NCBI RefSeq assembly: GCF_000812565.1
Contig: NZ_JTAM01000066.1
Location: 1-63,621, forward strand
Length of the DNA stretch: 63,621 nucleotides
Source of the DNA: Flammeovirga sp. OC4
GTDB taxonomy: Bacteria; Bacteroidota; Bacteroidia; Cytophagales; Flammeovirgaceae
Direction of reading: 5' to 3'
The notes under the pieces were generated by a model. That model had not been told where the DNA came from. It did no database searches and was given only the letters and a program-made list of their open reading frames with translations. Positions 1-7,966 of this stretch are shown here, piece by piece (positions within the stretch are counted from its first letter, which is position 1; every line of letters starts with the position of its first letter). The position numbers were made by a program, and so were the translations under genes.

Positions 1-177
1 GCAGTCCGTTTTGATGGGGTAACTATAATCATGTAAAACCACGGCCTCAGCCTTTTTATCTTTAGACTGATAGTTGTAATCCGCGTCTGTTACTTTTCCG
101 TACTCACGTGATAACTTTTGAGTATAACCTAGGGTTGAAAAAATTAGGATACACTTTAGGATGAATAGATATTTCAT
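1..177 (-). CDS. DUF3857-family secreted protein, N-terminal fragment
   Basis: The gene runs off the left edge, so only the first 59 codons are visible. It starts with an ATG three bases after the stop of the next gene upstream (181-2046, same strand), so the two are surely co-transcribed. The start encodes a short signal peptide (MKYLFILKC..., ending near GYTQ). A segment typical of the beginning of DUF3857 proteins follows: YGKVTDADYNYQSKDKKAEA, then a VVLHDY strand. In the family such proteins usually carry a beta-rich DUF3857 domain followed by a transglutaminase-like domain. That second part lies outside the window, so only the family assignment of the N-terminus is supported. It appears to be a paralogue of its upstream neighbour. 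Confidence 0.7.
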   Translation of the reverse strand, partial: MKYLFILKCILIFSTLGYTQKLSREYGKVTDADYNYQSKDKKAEAVVLHDYSYPIKTDC

Positions 178-180
178 TAT

Positions 181-2046
181 TTAAGATTGTTGTTTTATAA
201 TAATTGAAGTTTTTCGGCTTCGTGAATGAATTGCTTTATAGAAGTCATAAAACGTTGGATAGTCTTCCAAACTTATTTGATTAGGTTTGATATAGATGCT
301 TCGATCCAAACAGACTTTACCTTCTTTGATATAGTAATGGTCTTTGTATTCTCCATATTCCGATTTTAATTCAAAATCTTTAGGGAGTTCTACTTTCACC
401 TGATCTATTTTGTCAATCGAAAATTCAAAGTGTTCTTTTTTATGAATCACTAAATTGACCCAATAAGGATGTTCTCTTTCCGAAGGTTTTTCTATTTCAG
501 TATTGATAATTCTTGGTAGAGTGATCACCCTAAAACTCGCTATTTTCTTTTCTAACCTTTTACACTCACCCTGAAAACTGCCTGAAATAAAAGTTGAATT
601 TCTGTCTTCTTTTACAATTTGCATACTATCCATCACTCCAATTGCAAAAGGTAATAGATGACTTCTAAAGACCTTTTCTTGTTTCTTATCAGAGGAGTTT
701 TTATAACTGTTCAATGCCTCAAATAACTGCCCCCCAGTGGAAGTGAAATCAACTTTTACCTTTCTTATTTCATTCTCATCTGCTAGAGAAAAAGTATAGG
801 CTATACTATCAACTGTATTTTCTTTGTTTAAGGCGGGCAAATCAACCAGTCTACTTTTGCCTTGCTCTACCCACAATGCCTTTCTATTTTGAGTAAAACT
901 GCCTAAATAATTAAAAGGATGAACTTTAGATGTATTTTCTAAAAATATAGTATCGGTATCTACGACAACACCTAAAATCACATGATTAAACTGCTGAGAA
1001 GGAAATTCTGTATCTATTGATTTGATCTGTTTTCCTGCATACACATCTACCATAAAGGAAGGAATTCCAATCTCACTCAACATCGATTGCATATAATTTG
1101 TCAACGCTTTACAATCTCCATATTTATTTTCGCAAACATAACTTGCAGGATGAGATTTTAAACCTCCAATCCCCAATGAGACATTGATGTAGCGTGTATT
1201 ATCTTGAAGGTAATTGTAAAGCACTTTTACCTTTTCACGAGGGTTTGTCAGCGTATCCGTAAGTGCATGTATTTTCACCTTTTCTTGTTCGGTCAAGTCA
1301 TCCAAACCTGCATTAAGAATTCGAATCCACTCCCCAAACTCAGTCCAACTATTTACTTTATGATCCACACCATATGAAATCGTTTCTGGTAAAATTTCAA
1401 CTACGGGAAATATATTTCTTATATGTGGGCTATTCCGCTCCGGATTGTATTCCAAATTTTCTTTGACAGACCATTTTTGAATGTTGTACGCTTCATCATT
1501 AAATTCTTCATATTCAAAACATGCATCTTCTTTAATTCTCACGGGGAAATCTTTAGGATATTTCACCGTCAAACTTGCCTTCAAAGTCGGAATATGTGCA
1601 TATACCTTTGGATACCACCCTGCGAGGTAAAGCATCTCTTTGGAAGTAATGGTATATGAAAAATGAAGAACATGAGGATATTGATTGGTTTTTAAAGAGG
1701 CATACATTTTATAGGTATCATCATGAAAGGCTCCATCGCTCACCGCGTTTTTTTTCTGAAAATCTTTTTTCTTCAGTGTTCTTATTTTCTGACCATTCAA
1801 TGTATAAATTGACGCCTCATGAATGGCCACATCTTCTCCTAAAGAGTAGTAAATTGAAAGATCTCCTAATTCGTGATTTTCTTTTTCTCCAATCAGTACC
1901 TTATAGGTATAAGTAGTTTTCTTTTTTTTACCATCAAAAAATGCTTCTTTATCATACGACAATACAGCTGTAGATTGTGCGAAAGAAACAGGTAGGTAAG
2001 CTAAATACGTAATTAGTAATAGAAAAAATATTTTTAGTTTGCTCAT
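181..2046 (-). CDS. DUF3857 / transglutaminase-like secreted protein
   Basis: This is a 621-residue exported protein with a clear signal peptide (residues 1-24, ending SFAQ). The N-terminal half is the beta-rich DUF3857 region. The middle carries a transglutaminase-like core with the YGDCKALTNYM motif (Cys312) and FNHVIL (His355), followed by a LENTSK segment where the third catalytic position is expected. As far as I recall this fits the Bacteroidota branch, which often shows LECTSQ there. The C-terminal part is another beta-rich region. Members are common in Bacteroidota and are of unknown substrate; peptide or cell-wall cross-link processing is only a guess. A -7 box lies at 2113-2120. The next gene starts three bases after this stop and is a paralogue, so this is a tandem pair. 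Confidence 0.85.
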   Translation of the reverse strand: MSKLKIFFLLLITYLAYLPVSFAQSTAVLSYDKEAFFDGKKKKTTYTYKVLIGEKENHELGDLSIYYSLGEDVAIHEASIYTLNGQKIRTLKKKDFQKKNAVSDGAFHDDTYKMYASLKTNQYPHVLHFSYTITSKEMLYLAGWYPKVYAHIPTLKASLTVKYPKDFPVRIKEDACFEYEEFNDEAYNIQKWSVKENLEYNPERNSPHIRNIFPVVEILPETISYGVDHKVNSWTEFGEWIRILNAGLDDLTEQEKVKIHALTDTLTNPREKVKVLYNYLQDNTRYINVSLGIGGLKSHPASYVCENKYGDCKALTNYMQSMLSEIGIPSFMVDVYAGKQIKSIDTEFPSQQFNHVILGVVVDTDTIFLENTSKVHPFNYLGSFTQNRKALWVEQGKSRLVDLPALNKENTVDSIAYTFSLADENEIRKVKVDFTSTGGQLFEALNSYKNSSDKKQEKVFRSHLLPFAIGVMDSMQIVKEDRNSTFISGSFQGECKRLEKKIASFRVITLPRIINTEIEKPSEREHPYWVNLVIHKKEHFEFSIDKIDQVKVELPKDFELKSEYGEYKDHYYIKEGKVCLDRSIYIKPNQISLEDYPTFYDFYKAIHSRSRKTSIIIKQQS

Positions 2047-2112
2047 GTTATTCCTTCAAGTAACATTGATACCTCATCAAGAGTTTGCTATTCTGATTTC
2101 AGTAATTAGACA

Positions 2113-2143
2113 CAAATATAATTGAAAAAAATAAAGGTGCTAA
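2113..2143 (-). promoter_or_regulatory. putative Bacteroidota-type promoter for the DUF3857 pair
   Basis: Read on the minus strand there is TATATTTG (2120-2113), a match to the TAnnTTTG -7 consensus, with TTA 20 bases upstream (2143-2141) where TTG is expected. It sits about 67 bases before the ATG of the gene ending at 181. The upstream box is not perfect. Confidence 0.45.
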
Positions 2144-2222
2144 CCTACGCTAACACCTTCATTTAAAAATTATTTGAGAATTAATATTAAATCATTTTTA
2201 AACCTGAGTTTGATGAAAAATA

Positions 2223-2807
2223 TTACTTCCTAACCAATCCCCATATTAATAGTGGAATACCAAGTAACCCTAACCCTGTACAAATCTGAGTCAGTAATTT
2301 GATGCCTTCGTCTAACAATTGAAAGTAATTTTCTTTTTCTCCAGCATAACTGTATTTGACCATTACTTTATTTCCTTCTTGTTCTCCCAATACCAATAAA
2401 CGAGAATTTTGTTTAACCCCTTGCCATTGAATGGGTGCGTTAGAAGAAGTTGTTTCTTCCAAGAGTACATGTGCTACTTCCTCTCCCCTAAACGGTGCTT
2501 CTTCAAACTCTAAAAGTTGAATTCCAGAAGAAGTCTCCAATTTAAGGGTTTGCAACTTTTGCTGCACGGGCTTAAAACCTCTATGTTTTCCGGCACCTGT
2601 AAACTCTTCTTTAGAAGCTAAAACAAAAAAGTCCTGAAGGGTATCATTTTGAGTAGAAACTCTTCCTTCTAAAAAGACTTTGTTATTCTTGTTTTCAAGT
2701 GCCTCCTCTAAATAGGTTTGTTCTTTTGAAAGTCTTGGCTTACCAACACCATACAGTGTCAATGCAATACCCGTTAGTAAAATTCCAATTACAACTCTAA
2801 AGTTCAT
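2223..2807 (-). CDS. two-TM membrane protein of unknown function
   Basis: This 194-residue protein has one hydrophobic helix at the N-terminus (about residues 4-22) and one at the C-terminus (about 170-191). Between them lies a ~145-residue soluble, mostly beta-like region that would sit on one side of the membrane. The arrangement is loosely like GIDE-type domains, but I do not see enough to name it. The start codon overlaps the stop of the DUF2027/Smr gene in a TAATG junction, so it is probably translationally coupled as the last gene of the rnhB operon. I do not recognise a function. Confidence 0.75.
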   Translation of the reverse strand: MNFRVVIGILLTGIALTLYGVGKPRLSKEQTYLEEALENKNNKVFLEGRVSTQNDTLQDFFVLASKEEFTGAGKHRGFKPVQQKLQTLKLETSSGIQLLEFEEAPFRGEEVAHVLLEETTSSNAPIQWQGVKQNSRLLVLGEQEGNKVMVKYSYAGEKENYFQLLDEGIKLLTQICTGLGLLGIPLLIWGLVRK

Positions 2808-3790
2808 TATTTTAATTTTACATAAGTGGCACCATAACCAAACTTCTCTTTTCTAGCATCTTCAAAATATTCAACATCAGCATGTTTCGAAAGACGCTTT
2901 TGAATCTCTGTTTTCAACTTACCTGAACCTACACCATGAATGAACGTGATATGATCCATTCCACTAACAATTGCTGCATCCAACTCTTTTTCAAAGTGAA
3001 GAATCTGCATACTCAATGTGCTATTCCCCATGTTTGGATCCAACCCTAATTTCTCTGCATGAAGGTCCACTTCAGACGCAGGTTTTTGAACTACCTTCTC
3101 TACTTTTTGACCTGATTTTGTTCCAGACTCCACCAAACCATCTTTGATCTTCGCTACATCAACCTCCGTCAATGCTTTAATATCCAATTGGAAGACATAA
3201 CCGTCTTTATTCATTCCTGGCACTTCCTGTTTGTTATTAAAGAAAGTTGAGGCTTTAAAACGAAGTTTCTTTACCAAAGGCTCATGGTTTACGCTTCTTC
3301 CTGGATAAAAGAATAAAGCTTGGAAAATATAAGCAGGCCATTCTTCAAAATTTTGAAGTGTTACCTGATCTGCTTTAACCTGAGTTCTTGGCATTAAGGT
3401 CGAGGTGAAAATACCCTTGTACTCTCCTTTACGATCAGAACCTAATACAAACGGAATTGTCAAATCAGAATTATTACAAACATACACATCTAAAATCTGA
3501 TCATTTTGATGTACAAAAGCGATAAACACACCTCTCTCTGAAATCAACGGTAATGCTGCTTTTGGTCTATCTCTATGCTTCTTCTTTTGAGAAGTAGATA
3601 CAATTCTGTCCTCTTCTTCAACACTTCCAAACTCCTCTGACTCCACTGTAGATACAACGGCAAGGTCATTTGGAATAAAATCCATTCTAAAACCATCTGT
3701 ATCTTCAATTTCAACAATTCCACCTTTTAAAGCCACTACAATGCCTTCAATATCATCGTGTAAACTTCTTACTTTATCTCCAATATTCAT
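2807..3790 (-). CDS. DUF2027 and Smr domain protein
   Basis: This 327-residue cytosolic protein belongs to the MutS2-related DUF2027 group typical of Bacteroidota. Residues 1-50 form a small beta-barrel-like module (MNIGDKVRSLHDDIEGIVVA). A middle beta domain and a basic linker follow. The last ~85 residues are an Smr domain with the DLHAEKLG opening and the HGVGSGKLK loop, which in Smr proteins contacts nucleic acid and can carry nuclease activity. Substrate and role are unknown. The gene lies three bases after the lipoprotein gene stop (3794) and shares a TAATG junction with the next gene, so it is in the rnhB operon. Confidence 0.85.
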   Translation of the reverse strand: MNIGDKVRSLHDDIEGIVVALKGGIVEIEDTDGFRMDFIPNDLAVVSTVESEEFGSVEEEDRIVSTSQKKKHRDRPKAALPLISERGVFIAFVHQNDQILDVYVCNNSDLTIPFVLGSDRKGEYKGIFTSTLMPRTQVKADQVTLQNFEEWPAYIFQALFFYPGRSVNHEPLVKKLRFKASTFFNNKQEVPGMNKDGYVFQLDIKALTEVDVAKIKDGLVESGTKSGQKVEKVVQKPASEVDLHAEKLGLDPNMGNSTLSMQILHFEKELDAAIVSGMDHITFIHGVGSGKLKTEIQKRLSKHADVEYFEDARKEKFGYGATYVKLK

Positions 3791-3793
3791 TTT

Positions 3794-4522
3794 CTAATTA
3801 CTTACGTTGTCATATACAATAAAATCAGGACCGTATTGAGCTATCATCTGTGTTTGAGTCGCCGATACTATATAAAGTCCATAACGGGTTTGTTCTAAAG
3901 AATCTTTTATAAGAATAAATGATCCATTACTTACTGGAGCAAAAGTCCCTGTAAAGTTATCGTCTACCCCTTCATCACAATTCAGTTCTTGACTGACATA
4001 TTCAAATTGGCCATTTCTAAAGAAAACCAGTTCATCATCTTGTAAACAGTCTGGAACAGGTCTACTCACTCCGGTCGTCACATCAATGAATTGACTGTAG
4101 GCCCACCTTTTACCTTCCGTAGAAGACATATTGCCAATAAAAGAATCCCAAATAATAACTGTTATCGAGTTTCTAAATCCAATTTCTGATGCTTGAACAT
4201 CTGTTTGCGTTGCCACTAACAAATTATTCTTTTCCACATTTTCGCTTTCATTAATGTATTTAGCGGCGATGTAGTATGTTCCTTCCGATAAATTCAAGAA
4301 AAATGCTCTCCCATTTTCGTCCGTCACGTTGGGTCCTTGTATGGTGTCCGTTTCATTAATAAAACCTTCATAACTTCCATACAAGGTTACCGAGCAATTT
4401 TCCACCAAATTTCCGGATTCATCTCTTATCAAAACATACAAGTCCCCGTAAGGGTTTGGCACCTCACATTGTAAACTGAATGCGATTACAAGAAAGAAGA
4501 GAAATGCTTTGATGTACCTCAT
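3794..4522 (-). CDS. lipoprotein with carboxypeptidase-regulatory-like domain
   Basis: This 242-residue predicted lipoprotein has a hydrophobic N-terminus ending in a plausible lipobox (FSLQC, Cys19). Residues about 25-100 look like a carboxypeptidase-regulatory/Ig-like beta sandwich: LYVLIRDESGNLVENCSVTL, then NGRAFFLNLSEGTYYIAAKY. The C-terminal 110 residues resemble the lipocalin-like domain of many Bacteroidota lipoproteins, with DDELVFFRNGQFEY and a FTGTFAPVSNG turn. It is probably anchored in the outer membrane; the function is unknown. Its ATG overlaps the rnhB stop as TAATG, an odd pairing of a DNA-maintenance enzyme with a surface lipoprotein. Confidence 0.75.
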   Translation of the reverse strand: MRYIKAFLFFLVIAFSLQCEVPNPYGDLYVLIRDESGNLVENCSVTLYGSYEGFINETDTIQGPNVTDENGRAFFLNLSEGTYYIAAKYINESENVEKNNLLVATQTDVQASEIGFRNSITVIIWDSFIGNMSSTEGKRWAYSQFIDVTTGVSRPVPDCLQDDELVFFRNGQFEYVSQELNCDEGVDDNFTGTFAPVSNGSFILIKDSLEQTRYGLYIVSATQTQMIAQYGPDFIVYDNVSN

Positions 4523-5121
4523 TAAAAATCTATTGTTTTTTGTTCTGGCAATAATTTAAACGAGTTGCGATGCCAAGGTGTAGTACCATGTTTGGCGATG
4601 GCCTCCCTATGTTTTTTGGTAGGATAACCCGCATTTTTTTCCCAACCGTATTCTGGGTACTCTTCAGAAAGTTGCGTCATTAATTCATCACGATGAGTTT
4701 TGGCAAGAATAGAAGCGGCCGCAATGCTCAAGTACTTCCCGTCTCCTTTTACAATACACTCGTGCTCTATACCTTTGTAAGGTCTAAACCTGTTGCCGTC
4801 AATCAATAATAATTCAGGTTTTATTTCTATTCCATCAATGCATCGGTGCATTGCAGTGAATGATGCCTGTAAAATATTGATTTTATCTATTTCTTCTGCT
4901 TGTACCTCTATTACTTTATAAGCCAAGGCTTCTTTCATGATCACTTCCCTCAAAAACTCTCTTTTCTTTGCGGTCAATTTTTTTGAATCATTCAAGTCTG
5001 GATGTGAAAAGTCCTTTGGCAAAATCACTGCAGCGGCCACTACGGGCCCTGCCAAACAACCTCTGCCTGCTTCATCCAAGCCTGCTTCTATCTTATCTTC
5101 TGTAAAACTTGATGCTAACAT
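4522..5121 (-). CDS. rnhB: ribonuclease HII
   Basis: This 199-residue protein is of normal length for RNase HII, which cuts the RNA strand of RNA-DNA hybrids and removes single ribonucleotides misincorporated into DNA. The N-terminal motif GLDEAGRGCLAGPVVAAAV supplies the first two acidic residues (Asp16, Glu17) and the GRG loop. LLIDGN and THRDELM supply the remaining metal-binding aspartates. The TPWHRNSF C-terminus is typical. It is the first gene of a four-gene operon (rnhB, lipoprotein, DUF2027/Smr, membrane protein) whose junctions overlap by one base or are three bases apart. Confidence 0.97.
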   Translation of the reverse strand: MLASSFTEDKIEAGLDEAGRGCLAGPVVAAAVILPKDFSHPDLNDSKKLTAKKREFLREVIMKEALAYKVIEVQAEEIDKINILQASFTAMHRCIDGIEIKPELLLIDGNRFRPYKGIEHECIVKGDGKYLSIAAASILAKTHRDELMTQLSEEYPEYGWEKNAGYPTKKHREAIAKHGTTPWHRNSFKLLPEQKTIDF

Positions 5122-5199
5122 CTACTATACGACTAATTTTAATCGAGTGATAACCTTCAAATATTATCACTACGGAATTTTAATGCTATTTAAGGATAA

Positions 5200-5236
5200 A
5201 AAAAGAGTGAAACAAACCTTTCGTTTCACTCTTTTT
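5200..5236 (-). terminator. intrinsic terminator
   Basis: A perfect 14-bp inverted repeat (5200-5213 with 5223-5236) has a 9-base loop. The stem is A/T-rich at its base, giving a U-tract on the minus strand. It lies 22 bases past the TlpA-like gene and is symmetrical, so it could work in both directions. Confidence 0.85.
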
Positions 5237-5258
5237 TAGATACCGTATGCTGTATTTA

Positions 5259-6476
5259 TTATTCCTCGATCAATTCTTCAATCAATGAGGTAAATTCACT
5301 CACATGTTCCTCATAATATCTTCCGGTGGAAGGGCCTGAAAAACCTGTATGGATTTCAGCTACTTCACCATTTCGTCTTAACACAATTGATGTAGGGAAA
5401 GACATGACTTTATTCAACATTGGCAAGGCTTGAGCCGTTTGTTTGGGCGTACCTGCATATACAACCTCATAGTCAATATGCAATTTCTCTTTCATTCTAT
5501 TGATACGTTTGTAGGCTTTCTCTGCTTCTAAAGCTCTCTCAAAAGAAAGGCCTATTATCTCCAATCCCTTCTCTTTATAGCGATCATACAAAGGCACAAA
5601 AAAGTTGGCTTCATCCAAGCAATTTGGACACCAAGAGCCCATAATCTGAATAATCACTACCTTGCCTTGATATTTCGGATCTTCTAATGTTACCTCTTTC
5701 CCTTCTTGGTTTTTAAATGAGAAAGTAAATTTATCATAGCCGTCTTTAAGGTAAGTCAACGTCTTTGGGTCAGGCAAAGCCGCTTTGGGATCATTCACAC
5801 CTTCCCATACTTCTGTCCTTGATTTTCCTGACCACATTTTACCGTTGACAATCTTATTGCCTTGCAATTCTGCTTCGAAACGTAAAATATGTACTCCATC
5901 AAAAGAAGATAAAAACATCTTATTACCTTTCACTGTTCCTTCTAAAAATCTATAATCACCTGTAGCCGTGAGGAAAGTTCCGGTCAAGTAATCTTCATTT
6001 TGTTTGAAAAGTCCTATGGCATCCGTTTTTCCAAGTTTTACGGCATAGTTACCAGTAAAGTCAACTGTAGGTTCCGCCCCTTTCGAAAAACGTTTATCGC
6101 CACCTTTTACAGCGGAGAAGGGTAGGCGGTAAGCTCCATTTCTTACAAATTGTCCATTTATAACGTCTTTTCCTTCTTTTACAATCAGCTCTGCTTCATA
6201 AATCAACAATGGTATATGTAATGAATCTCCTTCATAAAAAACCTCATCCAATACCATTCGCTCTTCGCCGTTGATCACTGTCCAGACCTGCTGATCACCA
6301 TCTCCTTCAATTGTAAGATAAAAAGGAACTTCTTTCTGATGTGTATTAGTAATGGCAGCTCTCCATTTTGTCATTGGTTTTTCTTCCCCTTTGTCTGCCT
6401 TGTTATTTTCTTTTTCACATGAAAAGAGAATACATTTTATAGCGATTAAGAGGAATAACGTATTTCTTAAAATCAT
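5259..6476 (-). CDS. TlpA-like thioredoxin-fold lipoprotein
   Basis: This 405-residue predicted lipoprotein has a lipobox at CILFSC (Cys20). Residues about 35-240 are an N-terminal beta-rich region common to Bacteroidota TlpA-like proteins. The last ~160 residues are a thioredoxin fold with the active-site motif GSWCPNC and the cis-proline segment FPTSIVL. The CxxC pair suggests a periplasmic thiol-disulfide reductase, as in TlpA/ResA proteins that act in cytochrome maturation or oxidative defence. The exact partner cannot be told from sequence. It is a single-gene unit with a good promoter at 6515-6542 and a strong terminator at 5200-5236. Confidence 0.88.
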   Translation of the reverse strand: MILRNTLFLLIAIKCILFSCEKENNKADKGEEKPMTKWRAAITNTHQKEVPFYLTIEGDGDQQVWTVINGEERMVLDEVFYEGDSLHIPLLIYEAELIVKEGKDVINGQFVRNGAYRLPFSAVKGGDKRFSKGAEPTVDFTGNYAVKLGKTDAIGLFKQNEDYLTGTFLTATGDYRFLEGTVKGNKMFLSSFDGVHILRFEAELQGNKIVNGKMWSGKSRTEVWEGVNDPKAALPDPKTLTYLKDGYDKFTFSFKNQEGKEVTLEDPKYQGKVVIIQIMGSWCPNCLDEANFFVPLYDRYKEKGLEIIGLSFERALEAEKAYKRINRMKEKLHIDYEVVYAGTPKQTAQALPMLNKVMSFPTSIVLRRNGEVAEIHTGFSGPSTGRYYEEHVSEFTSLIEELIEE

Positions 6477-6514
6477 AAACTGATTGGCTCTTTAATAGGT
6501 TGTAAGTTCTAAAT

Positions 6515-6542
6515 CAAAATTATTAAATGCACCTATTCGCAA
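6515..6542 (-). promoter_or_regulatory. Bacteroidota-type promoter of the TlpA-like gene
   Basis: On the minus strand TTG (6542-6540) is followed after 17 bases by TAATTTTG (6522-6515). This matches the TTG / TAnnTTTG consensus. The ATG is at 6476, leaving a leader of about 30 bases. Confidence 0.55.
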
Positions 6543-6585
6543 GTAAAAAGTTAATTTTGATTGAGTGTAGAATATTAAAAAAATT

Positions 6586-6621
6586 GAAGTACTAGGCATC
6601 ATTTCAATAACCTAGTACTTC
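6586..6621 (-). terminator. intrinsic terminator of the ABC ATPase gene
   Basis: A perfect 11-bp inverted repeat (6586-6596 with 6611-6621) has a 14-base loop. It is followed on the minus strand by a run of seven T. It lies about 85 bases past the stop at 6705. Confidence 0.85.
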
Positions 6622-6704
6622 ATTATTAAATATACTTCAACTTAATGCAAAAAATAAGACATTAAGAATTATTAAGTATTAAATGGTTTTGCTCAAATAC
6701 AATC

Positions 6705-7721
6705 CTAATCTTCCAAAGCCCACCAATCTGCATTTGATTTCAAAGCAATTCCTTTTTTATCGCCAATATGATACGTAGCAAAGCTATCATGGTGCACCCA
6801 TAATTTGCTTCCTTCGTCTACTTCCCACTCACCATAACTTGCATTACCAAAATAATCTACATGACGAAGAACTGCTGTATGTTCTGCACTTTTTTCGTCG
6901 ATCATTTCCAACCACTCTGGTCTCGCCATATATTTTCCAGAAGACTTGTCGATGCCTAACTTTTTTAGTTCATCTGCTTCGATCACATTACAATGTGGGA
7001 AAAAGTGTGCGGCATATTTATTTTTTGGCTGTCTATAAATTTCCTCAGGAGTTGCGATCTGAATCAATTTACCTCTTGACATCACACCAATTCTATCTGA
7101 CATTGCCAAGGCATCATGCGTATCATGCGTTACAAAGACCACTGAAATATTCGCTTCAACCGCAATATTTTTTACCATTCTTCTCAAATCACTACGAAGT
7201 GCCATATCAAGATGAGAAAAAGGTTCATCCAATAATAGAATAGGCGGTTCATTGGCAATCGCTCTGGCAATGGCTACTCTCTGCTTTTGACCTCCCGATA
7301 ACTCTTTAGGACGAGTATCACGGTATTCCTCTAGCTGACAAATACGCAATAGCTCATTTAATCTATATTCCTGATATTCTTTGGTTGTTCTTCGGATAGG
7401 GTATTTGATATTATCTGCAACTGTTTGATGGTTAAACAGGTTGTAATCTTGCTCTACTAAAGCAATTTTATCATGCCCTGCCAACAGTCTTTCATGGGGA
7501 CCTAAAATCCTTTCTCCATGTACATAGGCTGCGCCATCATCAGGTCTCATTTGTCCTGAAAGTAGTTTTAAAGTTGTTGTTTTTCCACAACCGCTTCGTC
7601 CAATCAGTGCAAAAACTTCCCCTTCTTTCACGTCAAAGGATAGCTGATTCACCGCTAATTTTCCTTCTTCGTAAGATTTTGAAAAGTTTTCTACTCTTAG
7701 TATAGTTTTTCTTCTTGACAT
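6705..7721 (-). CDS. ABC transporter ATP-binding protein (Fe3+/spermidine type)
   Basis: This 338-residue nucleotide-binding subunit has Walker A GRSGCGKTTT (about residue 41), the LSGGQKQRVAIARA signature, Walker B LLLDEPFSHLD and the switch His in FVTHDTHDALAMSD. After the ATPase core comes a ~110-residue C-terminal regulatory region of the PotA/FbpC type. No permease or binding protein is adjacent, so the partner must be elsewhere. A longer reading frame begins at a GTG at 7742. I chose the ATG at 7721 because the -7 promoter box (7749-7742) covers that GTG. Confidence 0.9.
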   Translation of the reverse strand: MSRRKTILRVENFSKSYEEGKLAVNQLSFDVKEGEVFALIGRSGCGKTTTLKLLSGQMRPDDGAAYVHGERILGPHERLLAGHDKIALVEQDYNLFNHQTVADNIKYPIRRTTKEYQEYRLNELLRICQLEEYRDTRPKELSGGQKQRVAIARAIANEPPILLLDEPFSHLDMALRSDLRRMVKNIAVEANISVVFVTHDTHDALAMSDRIGVMSRGKLIQIATPEEIYRQPKNKYAAHFFPHCNVIEADELKKLGIDKSSGKYMARPEWLEMIDEKSAEHTAVLRHVDYFGNASYGEWEVDEGSKLWVHHDSFATYHIGDKKGIALKSNADWWALED

Positions 7722-7741
7722 ATAATTTTCGTATTCTGCCA

Positions 7742-7771
7742 CAAAAATAACCGAATATTTAGAAAGAGTAA
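7742..7771 (-). promoter_or_regulatory. Bacteroidota-type promoter of the ABC ATPase gene
   Basis: On the minus strand TTA (7771-7769) is followed after 19 bases by TATTTTTG (7749-7742), a full match to TAnnTTTG. Transcription would begin a few bases downstream, just before the ATG at 7721, so the 5' leader is short. Confidence 0.5.
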
Positions 7772-7911
7772 CAGGGTTTGTTCATAAAAGTTTTCGATTA
7801 GTGTTTTTGATTTCTGATTTTTAAAAACTAAAGTAAAAAATATAAAATATGGCTTCTCTTTCTGCCACTAATGTACTAAAGGAGATGGCAGTAGCAATAT
7901 TTTGATAATGA

Positions 7912-7945
7912 AAAAGGCGAAAAGTAGTAGTACCTTTCGCCTTTT
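7912..7945 (-). terminator. intrinsic terminator of the histidine kinase gene
   Basis: A perfect 11-bp inverted repeat (7912-7922 with 7935-7945) with a 12-base loop ends in a T-tract on the minus strand. It lies 22 bases after the stop at 7967. Confidence 0.85.
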
Positions 7946-7966
7946 AATATACGTAACCGTGTTTTT

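Noticed and set aside
1423-1916. Plus-strand reading frames opposite the DUF3857 gene
   Set aside because: They are antisense shadows of a well-supported secreted protein and have no start context or domain.
4937-5239. 100-codon plus-strand frame over the start of rnhB
   Set aside because: It is antisense to conserved RNase HII motifs and ends inside the terminator hairpin.
7722-7742. GTG start for the ABC ATPase
   Set aside because: The -7 promoter box covers this codon, so it would not be in the mRNA.
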